A DNA stretch of 64,000 bases from BQOK01 sp048388525 (GCF_048388525.1 NZ_DBGCTQ010000004.1:36709-100708); one strand, 5' to 3'; counted from the stretch's first letter, positions 42,052 to 51,918 are shown. A program made the numbers and translations. The notes: generated by a model from the letters alone, not told the origin.

Positions 42052-43916
42052 AGATCGTTCGGGTTTGGCCCTGCGGCCTGCCGCAGGAACTGCAGGCCGG
42101 CTTCGCGGAAATGACCGCTCACGAGGGCTTTGTCTGCGCAGAAAACGGCATTCGCATTACCGCGCACCGGGCCCTGCAGTTTTCCGCCCGGTGCCAGGAC
42201 CGCTGCCTCACGGTGGGTTACCAAAATATCGTTCAGTTTTTTCGCGCCCTGTCTTATTTAAAGGGAAATGGATCCGCCCCTTTTTTCGTCGACCGCCAGC
42301 CGGTTTTCAGCGAAAACGGCGTCATGCTGGACTGTTCCCGCAACGCCGTTCTTGCCCCGCACTCGGTCTGCCTGCTGCTGCGCAAAATGGCATTGATGGG
42401 GCTCAATACCGCCATGCTCTATACCGAGGATACATACGAGATTCCCGGGCAGCCCTATTTTGGATATCTGCGCGGCGCGTACACCGCACAGGAGCTCCGC
42501 GCACTGGACGCTTACGCCGCCTGCCTGGGCATCGAGCTCATCCCCTGCATCCAGACCCTTGCCCACCTTGAGCGGGCGCTGCACTGGCCTCAGAACGACC
42601 CCGCCCTGCGCGACACCGAGGACATTTTAATGGTGGGCGAAGAAAAGGTCTACGCCCTCATTGAGCAGATGATCCGGGCAGTGAGCGGCGCGTTCCGCAC
42701 AAAGCGCATCCACATCGGCATGGACGAAGCCTGGTCGCTGGGGCTGGGCAATTACCGCTTTAAAAACGGTTTTGTCCCCTCTGCCCGGCTGATGAAAGAG
42801 CATCTTGCACAGGTGTGCGCCATCACACAGAAATACGGGCTGCAGCCCATGATGTGGAGCGACATGTACCTGCGGGCCGCTTCCCCCACGGGCGAGTATT
42901 ACCACGTGCCCGACCGCCTGCCGCAAGAGGTGCTGAATGCCGCCTCCCCCGGCGTGGCCCTGGTCTACTGGGACTATTATCACCAGGACCCCGCCGTGTA
43001 CCGCCGGCTGCTTGAAGTGCATGCACAGTTTGCCTGCCCCACCATCTTTGCGGGCGGCCTCTGGACCTGGACCGGCCCCGCGCCCGCAATGGGCAAGATG
43101 CGCAGCAGCAGCCTTCCCGCGCTGCAGGAATGCCGGGCCCGGGGCGTGCGCTCGGTCTTCGCCACCGCCTGGGGCGACAACGGCGGCGAGGCAAACCTTT
43201 TGACCGCTCTTTACGGAATGCAGTTTTACGCTGAATACGATTACACCGGCTGCACCGACGAACCCGTGCTGGCCGCCCGTTTCACTGCCTGCACCGGGGA
43301 GATTGCCGATGCCTTTTTCCAGCTGTCGGCCTTTAACACCCCACCCGGTGTCCTGCCCAAAACCGAAGACCCCGTGAACGCCGCAAAATTCCTGCTGTAT
43401 GAGGACCCCCTGCTGCCCCTGTTTGCCGCCGACACGGCCGGAATGGACTTTGTCCGGCATTATCGTGATCTGGAAACGCTGTATGCCTCGTTTTCCAGCC
43501 AGGATTCCGTGTTTGAAGCTCTGTACCGCTTTTATGAGCAGCTCGCCCGCCTGCTGGCGCTGAAGAGCGCCTGGCGCAGCCAGGCCCCCCTCGCCCAAAA
43601 AGCAAGCGCCGCTGCCGCCGGGCTGGCACTGCTTGCCCAGCAATGTGCCCGCCAGTGCCTCGATTGCAAGCTGGCCTGGGAACTTGCCTGGGAAAAGACC
43701 AACAAGCCCTTTGGCTTTGAGATCATTGATCTGCGCCTTTCCGGCCTGAAGGGCCGCTTTGAAACCGCCGCCCGCCAGATGCAGCGTCTTGCAGCGGGCG
43801 AGATCGAACGCATTGAAACTCTCGCCTGCCCAAAGTTGCGCTATCTGACCAATCAGGAGGGCCGGTTTTCCGGCTGCTATTCCTGGGGCGAGTGCATCTC
43901 TGCCTGCCGTATTTAA
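42048..43916 (+). CDS. GH20 beta-N-acetylhexosaminidase (first copy)
   Basis: A 622-residue GH20 enzyme that removes terminal beta-linked GlcNAc or GalNAc. A small N-terminal alpha/beta domain (1-90) precedes the barrel: MLDCSRNAVL, MLYTEDTYEIPGQPYFGYLRG, LIPCIQTLAHLERALHWP, and HIGMDEAW with the catalytic pair D226-E227. A helical C-terminal part follows (about 470-620). There is no signal peptide, so the enzyme is intracellular. The order and motifs match the GcnA-like branch of GH20. It overlaps the preceding gene by 4 nt and precedes the GH3 gene by 11 nt. Confidence 0.93.
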   Translation: MKIVRVWPCGLPQELQAGFAEMTAHEGFVCAENGIRITAHRALQFSARCQDRCLTVGYQNIVQFFRALSYLKGNGSAPFFVDRQPVFSENGVMLDCSRNAVLAPHSVCLLLRKMALMGLNTAMLYTEDTYEIPGQPYFGYLRGAYTAQELRALDAYAACLGIELIPCIQTLAHLERALHWPQNDPALRDTEDILMVGEEKVYALIEQMIRAVSGAFRTKRIHIGMDEAWSLGLGNYRFKNGFVPSARLMKEHLAQVCAITQKYGLQPMMWSDMYLRAASPTGEYYHVPDRLPQEVLNAASPGVALVYWDYYHQDPAVYRRLLEVHAQFACPTIFAGGLWTWTGPAPAMGKMRSSSLPALQECRARGVRSVFATAWGDNGGEANLLTALYGMQFYAEYDYTGCTDEPVLAARFTACTGEIADAFFQLSAFNTPPGVLPKTEDPVNAAKFLLYEDPLLPLFAADTAGMDFVRHYRDLETLYASFSSQDSVFEALYRFYEQLARLLALKSAWRSQAPLAQKASAAAAGLALLAQQCARQCLDCKLAWELAWEKTNKPFGFEIIDLRLSGLKGRFETAARQMQRLAAGEIERIETLACPKLRYLTNQEGRFSGCYSWGECISACRI

Positions 43917-43927
43917 AAGGAGATTCC

Positions 43928-46468
43928 ATGCAACAGTTTTTTCAGACCGCCCCCTTAACAGGCTTTCCCGACCCCGCGCCCCGCAGCTACGAGGCGCGGC
44001 ACGCCGCACTGGCCCGCCGGGCCGCCGCCGAGGGCATAGTCCTGTTGAAAAACGAGAAAAACGCGCTGCCGCTTGCCCCGGGCTGCCGCGTCGCGCTGTA
44101 TGGCATGGGCGCCTTGCATACCGTCAAGGGCGGCACCGGCTCGGGCGACGTGAACGCGCGGGCGAGCGTGAGCATCTGCAGCGGCCTGCGCGCGGCCTCA
44201 CTCACCATTGCCAACGAGGCCTGGCTCGAGCGCTGCGAAGCTATCTATGCAAAAGCCCGCGCCGGCTGGCGGGCCCTCATCTGGAACAAGCTTGAAACAA
44301 AACAGCAGCCCCACTTTTTTGCCTCTTATGTGAACACCCCTTTTGAAATGCCCCCCTGCCCCCCGCCCGAGTTCTGTGAGTGCGACGCCGTGTTTTATGT
44401 GCTCAGCCGCACCGCGGGCGAGGGCGCGGACCGCCGGCTCCGGCCGGGCGACTACCTGCTCTGCGCCGCCGAGCGCCGTGATCTCGAGCAGCTGTGCGCG
44501 CTTTATTCTTCGGTGATTCTTGTGCTGAACACCGGGGGGATTCTCGATCTCTCTTTTCTGGACGAAATGCCCCGGATCCGGGCGGTCCTGCTCCTTTCCC
44601 AGCCGGGGATGGAGGGCGGCCACGCCTTTGCCGACGTAGTGCTGGGCAAGGTATCGCCCTGCGGCAGGCTCACCGATACCTGGCCGCTGCTGCCGCAGGA
44701 CCACATCTGCATGCGCCCGGAAAACCGCAGTGCCGTCTGTGCCGGAGCCGTACCCTACCGCGAGGGCATCTATGTGGGGTATCGCTATTTTGATACCTTT
44801 GGCGTCCCCGTGCGCTACGGCTTTGGGCATGGCCTTTCTTATACAGAGTTCACGGTGGAAACGCAGAGCATCTCCCTGTGCCCTTCGCCCCAGGCCAGCG
44901 CAGAGCTCACCGTGACCGTGCGCAACACGGGCGCGCGATATTCCGCGCGCCAGGTGGTTCAGGTCTACGCCACCTGCCCGCTGGGCGGGCTTCACAAAGA
45001 AGCCCGGCGGCTGGTCTGCTACGGCAAGACCCGCACCCTCGCCCCGCAAAGCGCCCAGTCCCTCACGCTGCGCTTTCCCCTTGAGCGCTTGGCCTCTTAT
45101 GATGCAGCGGGGGGCGGAAAAACGCTTTGCGCCGGGAATTATCATTTGTGGGTGGGCGCCTCGCTGGCCGGGGCGCGGCACATCGGCGCGCTTTCCCTGG
45201 GCCAGCCGGTGCTGGTGGAAAAGCTTGATCGCCTGTGGCCCGAATTTGACGGTGTGGACACGCTCTTTCCCAGCGCTGAACGCTGCGCCGCCTGGCGCCA
45301 ATCGCTGGACGAAGCCCTCCTCGCGCGGGCGCTTCCGGTGATCCGGGTGGACCCCTGTGTCTTTTCCGAAACGCCAAAAATGCCTCACACGGAACCGGGC
45401 CCTGGCGCTCTGCAGCGTGCCGGGGCAATCGCCGCGGCCCTTTCGGATGAGCAGCTCATCCGCCTTTGCGTGGGGCAGTGGAGCCGCGAAACCGAAAGCC
45501 AGCTTGGCGCCGCCGGTGTAAGCGTTCCGGGTTCCGCCGGCGAAACCAGCGCCGCCGCCGGGGATGCGGGCGTGCCGCCCATGGTCCTGGCCGACGGCCC
45601 CGCCGGGCTGCGCCTGAACAAGGTCTATTTCGAAAAGAACGGCGTTCCCATCATTGCCCCGCTGGAGCAATGTTTTGAGGGCGGTTACCTGGCCCTCTCC
45701 GAATACGACCCCGGCGGTACCCGGCGCTACCAGTATTGCACCGCTTTCCCCATCGGCACGCTGCTGGCCCAAACATGGGATACCGCGCTGCTGGGCGAAG
45801 TGGGCAGGGCGGTGGGCCGCGAGATGGAGCTGTTCCGCGTAAGCCTGTGGCTGGCGCCCGGCATGAACATTCACCGGGACCCTTTGTGTGGGCGCAATTT
45901 CGAATACTTTTCCGAAGATCCCCTCCTTTCCGGCCTCACCGCGGCGGCCGTTGCCGGGGGCGTGCAGTCCTGCCCCGGCCGCGGCGTGACCATCAAACAT
46001 TTTGCGTGCAACAATCAGGAACAGCTTCGCACCGAATCCAACAGCATCGTAAGCGAGCGCGCCCTGCGTGAAATTTACCTGCGCGGTTTCGAGATTGCCG
46101 TTAAAGCTGCCCAGCCCATGGCCATCATGACCGGCTACAACCTTGTAAACGGCGTCCATGCGGCAAACAGCCGTGCCCTGTGCACCCACATCGCGCGGGA
46201 GGAATGGCGCTTCAGCGGCCTGTTCATGACCGATTGGGACTCTACCTCCAGCCTGCGCTGCACCCCCGAGGGCTGCATCCTTGCGGGCAATGACCTTATG
46301 ATGCCCGGCAGCCGCCGTGAGTGCGCGGCCCTTGCCAGCGCCCTGGAATCCGGCGCGCTTTCCCGTGCCGCGCTGCGCCGGTGCGCCGCCAATGTGATTT
46401 GCGCCGCACTGTGTTCGGGCGCTGCACCGGGCGGTTCCCGCCATGCGCATGGCCCCGCCGGGCAATGA
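43928..46468 (+). CDS. GH3 glycoside hydrolase with permuted domain order
   Basis: An 846-residue GH3 enzyme with its domains rearranged. Residues about 30-305 are the part that normally comes second (EGIVLLKNEKNALPL, LLLSQPGMEGGHAFADVVLGKVSPCGRLTDTWP, YGFGHGLSYTEF); about 310-430 is the fibronectin-III-like domain; about 500-825 is the catalytic barrel that normally comes first (LADGPAGLR, NIHRDPLCGRNFEYFSEDP, IKHFACNNQE, and GLFMTDWD with the nucleophile D769). Start 43928 follows AAAAGGAG by 5 nt. There is no signal peptide. Beta-glucosidase or beta-N-acetylglucosaminidase activity is possible; substrate specificity is not readable. Confidence 0.9.
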   Translation: MQQFFQTAPLTGFPDPAPRSYEARHAALARRAAAEGIVLLKNEKNALPLAPGCRVALYGMGALHTVKGGTGSGDVNARASVSICSGLRAASLTIANEAWLERCEAIYAKARAGWRALIWNKLETKQQPHFFASYVNTPFEMPPCPPPEFCECDAVFYVLSRTAGEGADRRLRPGDYLLCAAERRDLEQLCALYSSVILVLNTGGILDLSFLDEMPRIRAVLLLSQPGMEGGHAFADVVLGKVSPCGRLTDTWPLLPQDHICMRPENRSAVCAGAVPYREGIYVGYRYFDTFGVPVRYGFGHGLSYTEFTVETQSISLCPSPQASAELTVTVRNTGARYSARQVVQVYATCPLGGLHKEARRLVCYGKTRTLAPQSAQSLTLRFPLERLASYDAAGGGKTLCAGNYHLWVGASLAGARHIGALSLGQPVLVEKLDRLWPEFDGVDTLFPSAERCAAWRQSLDEALLARALPVIRVDPCVFSETPKMPHTEPGPGALQRAGAIAAALSDEQLIRLCVGQWSRETESQLGAAGVSVPGSAGETSAAAGDAGVPPMVLADGPAGLRLNKVYFEKNGVPIIAPLEQCFEGGYLALSEYDPGGTRRYQYCTAFPIGTLLAQTWDTALLGEVGRAVGREMELFRVSLWLAPGMNIHRDPLCGRNFEYFSEDPLLSGLTAAAVAGGVQSCPGRGVTIKHFACNNQEQLRTESNSIVSERALREIYLRGFEIAVKAAQPMAIMTGYNLVNGVHAANSRALCTHIAREEWRFSGLFMTDWDSTSSLRCTPEGCILAGNDLMMPGSRRECAALASALESGALSRAALRRCAANVICAALCSGAAPGGSRHAHGPAGQ

Positions 46469-46504
46469 CCGGCGGTTCAGGGCCTTCCATTTTATTTCAA
46501 AAAG

Positions 46505-46545
46505 TCCGGGGCTGGCATTTCACACCTTGCCGGCCCCGGTTTTTA
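46505..46545. terminator. Bidirectional terminator between convergent glycan operons
   Basis: CCGGGGCTGGC pairs with GCCGGCCCCGG (one G-T), then T5 rightward; the left flank gives CTTTTTG leftward. Confidence 0.9.
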
Positions 46546-46594
46546 TTTTCAAAGGCCCCTCCCCCTTCCCCCTTGTTTTTCCGGCGGGCCGCCG

Positions 46595-48478
46595 CTAAAC
46601 ATCGATCTTGCAGGCCGAAACAATCTCCCCCACGGCGTAGCTGCCCATCAGCGCGCCCCCGGCTGTTCGGGTATAGGGCAGCACCCGCTCCAAAAGCTCG
46701 GGCGGGGCCTCGCCTCCCTCCACCCATGCCTGCACACGGGTGCAGGCGGTTTCCATGCGGGCGCAAACGGCGCCCATGCGCCCGTCGATCACCTCAAAGC
46801 CAAAGGGCTTGTTGGTGCTGTTCCACAGCTCCCTCCAGGTCGCGCGCAGCCGCTTGGCCCGGGCTTCGGCCTCCCGCAGCCGCTCGGTCATTCGCTGCGC
46901 CGTTTGCTTATCCCCTCCGCGCACCGCGGGGCCGATCCTTTCATGCCACTCGCATTTGCATGCCAAAACCCCCGCCAGCTGCCGGTAGAACTCAAAAAGC
47001 GGTTTGTATGTTTCGCTCGCCTGGGCATACGCGGCATACTCCCTTTCCAGGGCCGCAAAATGCTCCCCCATGGCGATGCCCTGGGTATCGCCTTCGTAAA
47101 GCTGCACCAGCGGGTCCTGGTAGAGCATAAATTTTACCGTGTTTACCGGCCGCATGGGGCCGCTGCGCATCCCCGGCGCCGTGTTGAACGCGCTCAGCCG
47201 CAGGAACGCCCGGGCGTCTGCTCCGCAGCACACCTCAAAACGCCGCGCAAGGCGTGTTGCGTCGTAATTCCCGCCATAATTGAACTCGGCATAGAGCTGC
47301 ATTCCAAGCAGCGCCGTTTGCAGGTTGGCCTCCGCGCCATTATCGCCCCATGCCGTTGCCAGCACCAGCGGAACGCCCGCCTCTTTTGCGGCCTCCAGGC
47401 CGGGCACGGCACAGGCAAGCGTTTTGTCGTAATCGGCGGCCGGGCCGGCCCAGGTCCATATTCCCCCGGCAAAGGCTGTGGGCGCCCCCAGCGCCCGGTG
47501 CTTTTTGAACATCTGCGCATAGTCGGCCTTGTCCTCGTGGAAATAATCCCAATACACCAGCGTTACGCCTTTTACCACCGCGTCCATGCTCTTTTGCGAG
47601 GGCATTCCGCTGTCATAATAGTCACCCGTGGGCGAATCGGGGCGGAAATACATGTCGCTCCACATCATGGCATTCAGCCCCAGCCGGTCGGTGATCGCTT
47701 TGACCCGCTCAAGATGGCGGCGGATGATCGCGTGCGGGTCCTCGTACCCAAAGCGGGCGAGATGCGTGCCAAGGCCAACGCCGTCGGCCTCGTCCATGCC
47801 AATGTGGATGCGTCTGGAGTGGTAAGGGGCCGCTGCCGCGGCAATGGCTTTTTCCAAAAAGGCATAGGTGTGCTCATCGTCGGCCAGAATGACCTCTTCG
47901 TTCTCTTTCAGATGCGCCAGCGCGGGCCAGTGCAGCGCCCGGTTCAGGTGGCCCAGGGTCTGAATGCAGGGGCACAGCTCTATGCCCAGCGCAGCGGCAT
48001 AATCGTCCAGCTCCTTCAGCTCGGCAATGGAATAGCGGCCGCGCATCCAGCCAAAATACGGCTGCTCCGGGATCTCGTAGGTATCCTCGGTGTACATCAT
48101 ACCCAGATCCATGCCCATCAGCGCCATTCTTTCCAGCATCGTCTTAAGGCTCTCCGGGCGCAGCACCGCATTGCGCGAAACATCCAGCATCATGCCAAGC
48201 GTTTCAAAGCAGGGCTTTTCTTCCACGCGGAACTCCGTTTCGTTCCAGCGCTCGCACAAAATGGAAAATGCACGGTACAGCTGCACCGGTTTTTCCCAGC
48301 GCAAAAAAATGCCCTGTGCCGATTTTTTTACCAAAAGCCCGTTTTCCCCCTGTTCAATCTGCACCCGCTCGCCCCGCTCCGTGCGCACAAAGCCCAAATG
48401 CCTTGCCACGGCCTCAAACGCCTCACCGAACCTGGGCGGCAACGCGCCGCAGGGAAAAATACTTTTCTCCTGTTGCAT
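46595..48478 (-). CDS. GH20 beta-N-acetylhexosaminidase (second copy)
   Basis: A 627-residue paralogue of the enzyme at 42048. It shares MLDVSRNAVLRPES, MMYTEDTYEIPEQPYFGWMRG, CPCIQTLGHLNRALHWP and HIGMDEAD with catalytic D229-E230, and the same helical C-terminal region. ATG 48478 is chosen because GGAG lies 8 nt upstream; earlier in-frame starts (48484, 48496) are too close to the site. There is no signal peptide. It is the last gene of a leftward unit, 14 nt after the serine-hydrolase gene. Two related hexosaminidases suggest different linkages (for example GlcNAc versus GalNAc, or beta-1,3 versus 1,6). Confidence 0.93.
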   Translation of the reverse strand: MQQEKSIFPCGALPPRFGEAFEAVARHLGFVRTERGERVQIEQGENGLLVKKSAQGIFLRWEKPVQLYRAFSILCERWNETEFRVEEKPCFETLGMMLDVSRNAVLRPESLKTMLERMALMGMDLGMMYTEDTYEIPEQPYFGWMRGRYSIAELKELDDYAAALGIELCPCIQTLGHLNRALHWPALAHLKENEEVILADDEHTYAFLEKAIAAAAAPYHSRRIHIGMDEADGVGLGTHLARFGYEDPHAIIRRHLERVKAITDRLGLNAMMWSDMYFRPDSPTGDYYDSGMPSQKSMDAVVKGVTLVYWDYFHEDKADYAQMFKKHRALGAPTAFAGGIWTWAGPAADYDKTLACAVPGLEAAKEAGVPLVLATAWGDNGAEANLQTALLGMQLYAEFNYGGNYDATRLARRFEVCCGADARAFLRLSAFNTAPGMRSGPMRPVNTVKFMLYQDPLVQLYEGDTQGIAMGEHFAALEREYAAYAQASETYKPLFEFYRQLAGVLACKCEWHERIGPAVRGGDKQTAQRMTERLREAEARAKRLRATWRELWNSTNKPFGFEVIDGRMGAVCARMETACTRVQAWVEGGEAPPELLERVLPYTRTAGGALMGSYAVGEIVSACKIDV

Positions 48479-48492
48479 AAACATTTCTCCTG

Positions 48493-49914
48493 TCACTGTG
48501 TATTTGTCCGCTTTTTCTCAGCGTTTTTATAAACGGCGTTCCACGCCCTGGCGCCGCCCATGGCTCCCGCCAGGGTGTCAATGTTCATTGCAAGGCCGTT
48601 TTCGGTGCGCCGGATGCTCCACCGCAAAAGATGCGGGGTGTTTCGGGTGCGGCATTCCAGCACCCAAGCGCCCTTTTCCCGGTGGCACGCCACCGCCATT
48701 TCCAGCAGGGTGTTTTCGTGGCGCGGCATCTGCCGGAACAAAAGCGGGCGGAATTCCTTTGCCCAAAACCGGTTCTCTGTCCACCCGCCCTCCCGGGCCT
48801 CAATGGTCTGAAAGCGCTGTGCGTCGCAGATGAAAAGCTGCCACGCGTCGCTTTGCGCCCTAAGCCGCACCCAAGAAAAGCCCATGGGGTTTTCCTCGCA
48901 GCGCAGCCAGCCGCTGTCCCATGCTTCTCCCTGATCGCCGCGCTGCGGAAGGTACTCCAGGGGCAGGCCGCCGCCCCGCCCCACCGTCTTATATTCCTCC
49001 AGCAGGGCCCACACGGCGTTTAGCTCGGCGCTCATGTCGCCGCTTTCTGCCATAAGGCAAACCACCGTTTCCCGCTCGGGCAAAACAGCGCACAGCTGGC
49101 CGAACGCACCATCCGCGCGGTAGCCACCGGCACTGTTTTGCCAAAAGTGAAAGCCATAGCCCGCACACCAGTCCGGCGTGCCGTTGTCCGGGGTCCCGGT
49201 CTGCCGGGCAGTTGCCATCTCCACCCACTCTTCCGAGAGCAGGCGCCGGCCTTGCCACATCCCTTTTTGGCAATACAGCAGGCCCAGCTTTGCCACATCG
49301 TCGCAGGAGGCTTTAAGGCCTGTTCCGCCCTGGCAGCTGCCGTCGGCACAGCCCTCCCACCAGATATTGCCGATCTCCATGTGGCAAAACAGTTCCTGTG
49401 CCAGCAGTTCGGCCGCCGTCCGCCCCGTGGCGCGGCGCACAAGCTCTGCCAGCACACAGCTCGCACCGGTGCTGTAAACAAACCGTTCCCCCGGCTCGTA
49501 CGCCAGGTCCGTTTCAAAGAAGGCCCGCACCGGATCCTGCGCATGCGCCATACCGGCCATGGGGCATGCCGCGTGCCCGGTGGTCATGGTAAGCAGATGC
49601 CGTACCCGCACCCGCCGCCAGCGCTCATCGTACTGGCAGGCAACATGCTGCGGGAAATAGCGGCTCAGAAGGTCCTCGGGGTCAACAAGGCCCCTGTCGT
49701 ACGCAAGCCCCACCGCCGTTGCGGTAAAGCTTTTGCTCAACGAATAAGCCTCTCTTTTGTCCCCGCAGCGATAGGGCTCAACGCCCCAGCGCACAAGGCA
49801 GTTTCCCCTTTCAAAAATTTCCATGGCGTGCAGCTGTGTCCGCCCCTCTTTTAAGCGGTTTACAAACCGCTCAAGTGCCACCGTGCTCACGCCCGGATCG
49901 ATCCATCGTTCCAT
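48493..49914 (-). CDS. Serine beta-lactamase-fold hydrolase (class C/esterase type)
   Basis: A 473-residue protein of the beta-lactamase/transpeptidase-like family. The nucleophile motif S58-x-x-K61 lies in AYSLSKSFTAT, the second motif is Y-S-T in FVYSTGASCVL, and HLLTMTTGH and GYGFHFWQNSAGGYRADGAFGQ match family blocks. A C-terminal domain of about 120 residues follows. There is no signal peptide, so it is not a secreted beta-lactamase; relatives are esterases, and de-esterification of imported glycans is a reasonable guess. ATG 49914 is preferred to GTG 49920 by ribosome-site spacing (AAGGACAG). Confidence 0.85.
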   Translation of the reverse strand: MERWIDPGVSTVALERFVNRLKEGRTQLHAMEIFERGNCLVRWGVEPYRCGDKREAYSLSKSFTATAVGLAYDRGLVDPEDLLSRYFPQHVACQYDERWRRVRVRHLLTMTTGHAACPMAGMAHAQDPVRAFFETDLAYEPGERFVYSTGASCVLAELVRRATGRTAAELLAQELFCHMEIGNIWWEGCADGSCQGGTGLKASCDDVAKLGLLYCQKGMWQGRRLLSEEWVEMATARQTGTPDNGTPDWCAGYGFHFWQNSAGGYRADGAFGQLCAVLPERETVVCLMAESGDMSAELNAVWALLEEYKTVGRGGGLPLEYLPQRGDQGEAWDSGWLRCEENPMGFSWVRLRAQSDAWQLFICDAQRFQTIEAREGGWTENRFWAKEFRPLLFRQMPRHENTLLEMAVACHREKGAWVLECRTRNTPHLLRWSIRRTENGLAMNIDTLAGAMGGARAWNAVYKNAEKKRTNTQ

Positions 49915-50033
49915 TTGCACCTGTCCTTTTTATTTTATTGGCGGCCCCCTGCGGGGCGTTTTGCCCCCGCCGCCGTTCTTTCCAGCGCCGTTTCTGCGTG
50001 TTCTCCCTCCCGAAAGCCGCGCTGTGCCTAGAC

Positions 50034-50063
50034 CAAAAAGCCCCGCGTACGGCGAGGCTTTTT
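50034..50063 (-). terminator. Terminator or attenuator between permease and hydrolase genes
   Basis: AAAAAGCC pairs with GGCTTTTT around a GC loop. It lies in the 176-bp gap after the second permease gene and would reduce read-through into the enzyme genes. Confidence 0.7.
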
Positions 50064-50090
50064 GAAAGCGTCTGTTCAGGAAAACTCATT

Positions 50091-50951
50091 TTATTTCAAA
50101 CCCGAGGTTGTGGAAATGCCGCCCAGGATCTGCTTTTGCGCAAGAAAGAAAATAACCACAAGCGGCAGCGTAAACAGAGCGCTTGCCGCCATGAGCAGAT
50201 CCCATTCGTTCTGCGTTCCGGTAAGGAACATCTGCAAACCGATCGACAGGGTGTATTTGCTGCTGTCCTGCAAAAACAGCAGGGGGCCGTTCAAATCGTT
50301 CCAGCAGCCCATAAAAATCAAAACGGTAATGGTTGTTAAAACCGGCTTGCACATGGGGTACACAATGGTGTACAAAATGCGCACCTCGCCCGCGCCGTCA
50401 ATGCGGGCCGCCTCAATCACGCTGTTGGGCAGCCCTTTGATAAACTGGCGCATCAAATAGATGTAGTACGCCCAGCCGAAAAACGCCGGCAGGGTAAGGG
50501 GAATAAAGGTGTTTACCAGGCCCAATTTGCTCCATGTCGCAAACATGGGGATCTGGGTGACCTGCCAGGGGATCATCATGGTTGCCAGAATGATGGGGAA
50601 AATGTATTTGGGGCCTTTCCAGGGCACCTTGGTCAGGGAATAGGCGATCATGGGCGCCGCAAACAGTTCCCCCAGCACCGGTATCACCGAAACGATCAGG
50701 GTGTTCACAATGTAATCGTTCAGCGGCATGCGCTTGAAAATCTTTATAAAGTTTTCCCAGTGCACGGGATCGGGGATCCACTGCGGCGGATTCAGAAAAA
50801 TCGCATTGGGAGATTTCAGGGCCGTGGTCACCATCCAGTAGAACGGCATAAAAAAGACAAATGCAAAAAACGCTAAAACAAGGTATGTAATTGCCTTTTT
50901 TGTGTTCTTGATCAATCGGGGAGAAAAAAGGCCGCATTTTTTTGTCTGCAT
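50091..50951 (-). CDS. Carbohydrate ABC transporter permease, MalG type
   Basis: A 286-residue inner-membrane protein with six helices. The EAA loop (VIEAARIDGAGEVRILYTIVYPMCKPVL) that docks the ATPase is intact. GGAGGG lies 9 nt before ATG 50951; upstream in-frame sequence overlaps the partner permease gene. It pairs with the MalF-type permease 16 bp upstream. No ATPase is encoded nearby, so a shared MsmK-like ATPase encoded elsewhere is implied. Confidence 0.95.
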   Translation of the reverse strand: MQTKKCGLFSPRLIKNTKKAITYLVLAFFAFVFFMPFYWMVTTALKSPNAIFLNPPQWIPDPVHWENFIKIFKRMPLNDYIVNTLIVSVIPVLGELFAAPMIAYSLTKVPWKGPKYIFPIILATMMIPWQVTQIPMFATWSKLGLVNTFIPLTLPAFFGWAYYIYLMRQFIKGLPNSVIEAARIDGAGEVRILYTIVYPMCKPVLTTITVLIFMGCWNDLNGPLLFLQDSSKYTLSIGLQMFLTGTQNEWDLLMAASALFTLPLVVIFFLAQKQILGGISTTSGLK

Positions 50952-50967
50952 CGATCCTGTCCCTCCT

Positions 50968-51918
50968 TTATTCCACATCATAGTTCACTCGTTTTTCCAT
51001 CACGCGCAAAGCAAAGAAAGAAACGAGCATAACAATCACAAACAGGATCAAAGCCATTGCGCTGGCGTACCCCATCTTCAGGTAGCTGAAGCCCTGCTGA
51101 TACAGGTACAGCGAATAGAACAGCATGGAATTGCGGGGGCCGCCCGGTGTGAGCACATTCGACTGCGAAACGCTGCCGAACACAAACGCCTGCGTAAAAT
51201 ATTGAAACGAGCTGATCAGCCCCATGATGGTGGTAAACTGAATGGTCGGCGAAATATAGGGAATTGTGATCTTCCAAAACTTTGTCCACCCGTTGGCTCC
51301 GTCCAGATCCGCCGCCTCGTAAAAGGTGTCGGGAACGCTTTGCAGCGCCGCCAAAAAAATAATCATCGTGCCGCCGCAGCGCCACATATCCATCATAATC
51401 AGCGACAGCTTGGTAAACCGCGGGTCGCTCAGCCATGCGGGGCCCTCAATGCCAATCGCGTGCAGCGCAACGTTCAAAATACCGTATTCCGGGTTCAAAA
51501 CCCACATGAACAACATCGCGCTGGCCACAATTGGCACAACGGTGGGCAAATAGAACATGGTGCGGAAAATGGGCAGCCCTTTCACCTTTTGATGCAAAAG
51601 CAGCGCCAGGCCCAGCGAAGCCGCAAGGGTCAGCGGCAGGCCGATCACCGTGATGTATGCCGTGTTCAGCAGGGATTTCCAGATCAGCTTATCTCCAAAA
51701 AGCTCCTTGTAGTTTTCCAGGCCGATCCATTTGGGTGCGGTGAAAACGCTGTAATCCGTAAAGCTGTAATAAATTGCCGAGCAGATCGGGAAAACGTTAA
51801 ACACAAGAAAGCCGATCAGCCAGGGGGAAACGAACAGCATTCCAAGCCAGAAGAAACGGCGTTCCCGCTTGGTGGCCCTGGGTTTTATATGAGGTTTTTT
51901 TGCAGCCGACAGTTTCAA
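50968..51918 (-). CDS. Carbohydrate ABC transporter permease, MalF type
   Basis: A 316-residue permease: a basic cytosolic start (KKPHIKPRATKRERR), a first helix (FFWLGMLFVSPWLIGFLVFNV) and the EAA loop (YEAADLDGANGWTKFWKITIPYISPTI). The start is probably TTG 51918, 7 nt after AAAAAGGAGG; a longer frame to 51966 would swallow that ribosome site. It is the first permease after the binding-protein gene. Confidence 0.93.
   Translation of the reverse strand: MKLSAAKKPHIKPRATKRERRFFWLGMLFVSPWLIGFLVFNVFPICSAIYYSFTDYSVFTAPKWIGLENYKELFGDKLIWKSLLNTAYITVIGLPLTLAASLGLALLLHQKVKGLPIFRTMFYLPTVVPIVASAMLFMWVLNPEYGILNVALHAIGIEGPAWLSDPRFTKLSLIMMDMWRCGGTMIIFLAALQSVPDTFYEAADLDGANGWTKFWKITIPYISPTIQFTTIMGLISSFQYFTQAFVFGSVSQSNVLTPGGPRNSMLFYSLYLYQQGFSYLKMGYASAMALILFVIVMLVSFFALRVMEKRVNYDVE

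Noticed and set aside
44198..46465. 755-residue minus-strand frame
   Set aside because: Antisense shadow of the GH3 gene, which has full family motifs, a ribosome site and operon context.
46904..48532. 542-residue plus-strand frame
   Set aside because: Antisense shadow of the second GH20 gene.
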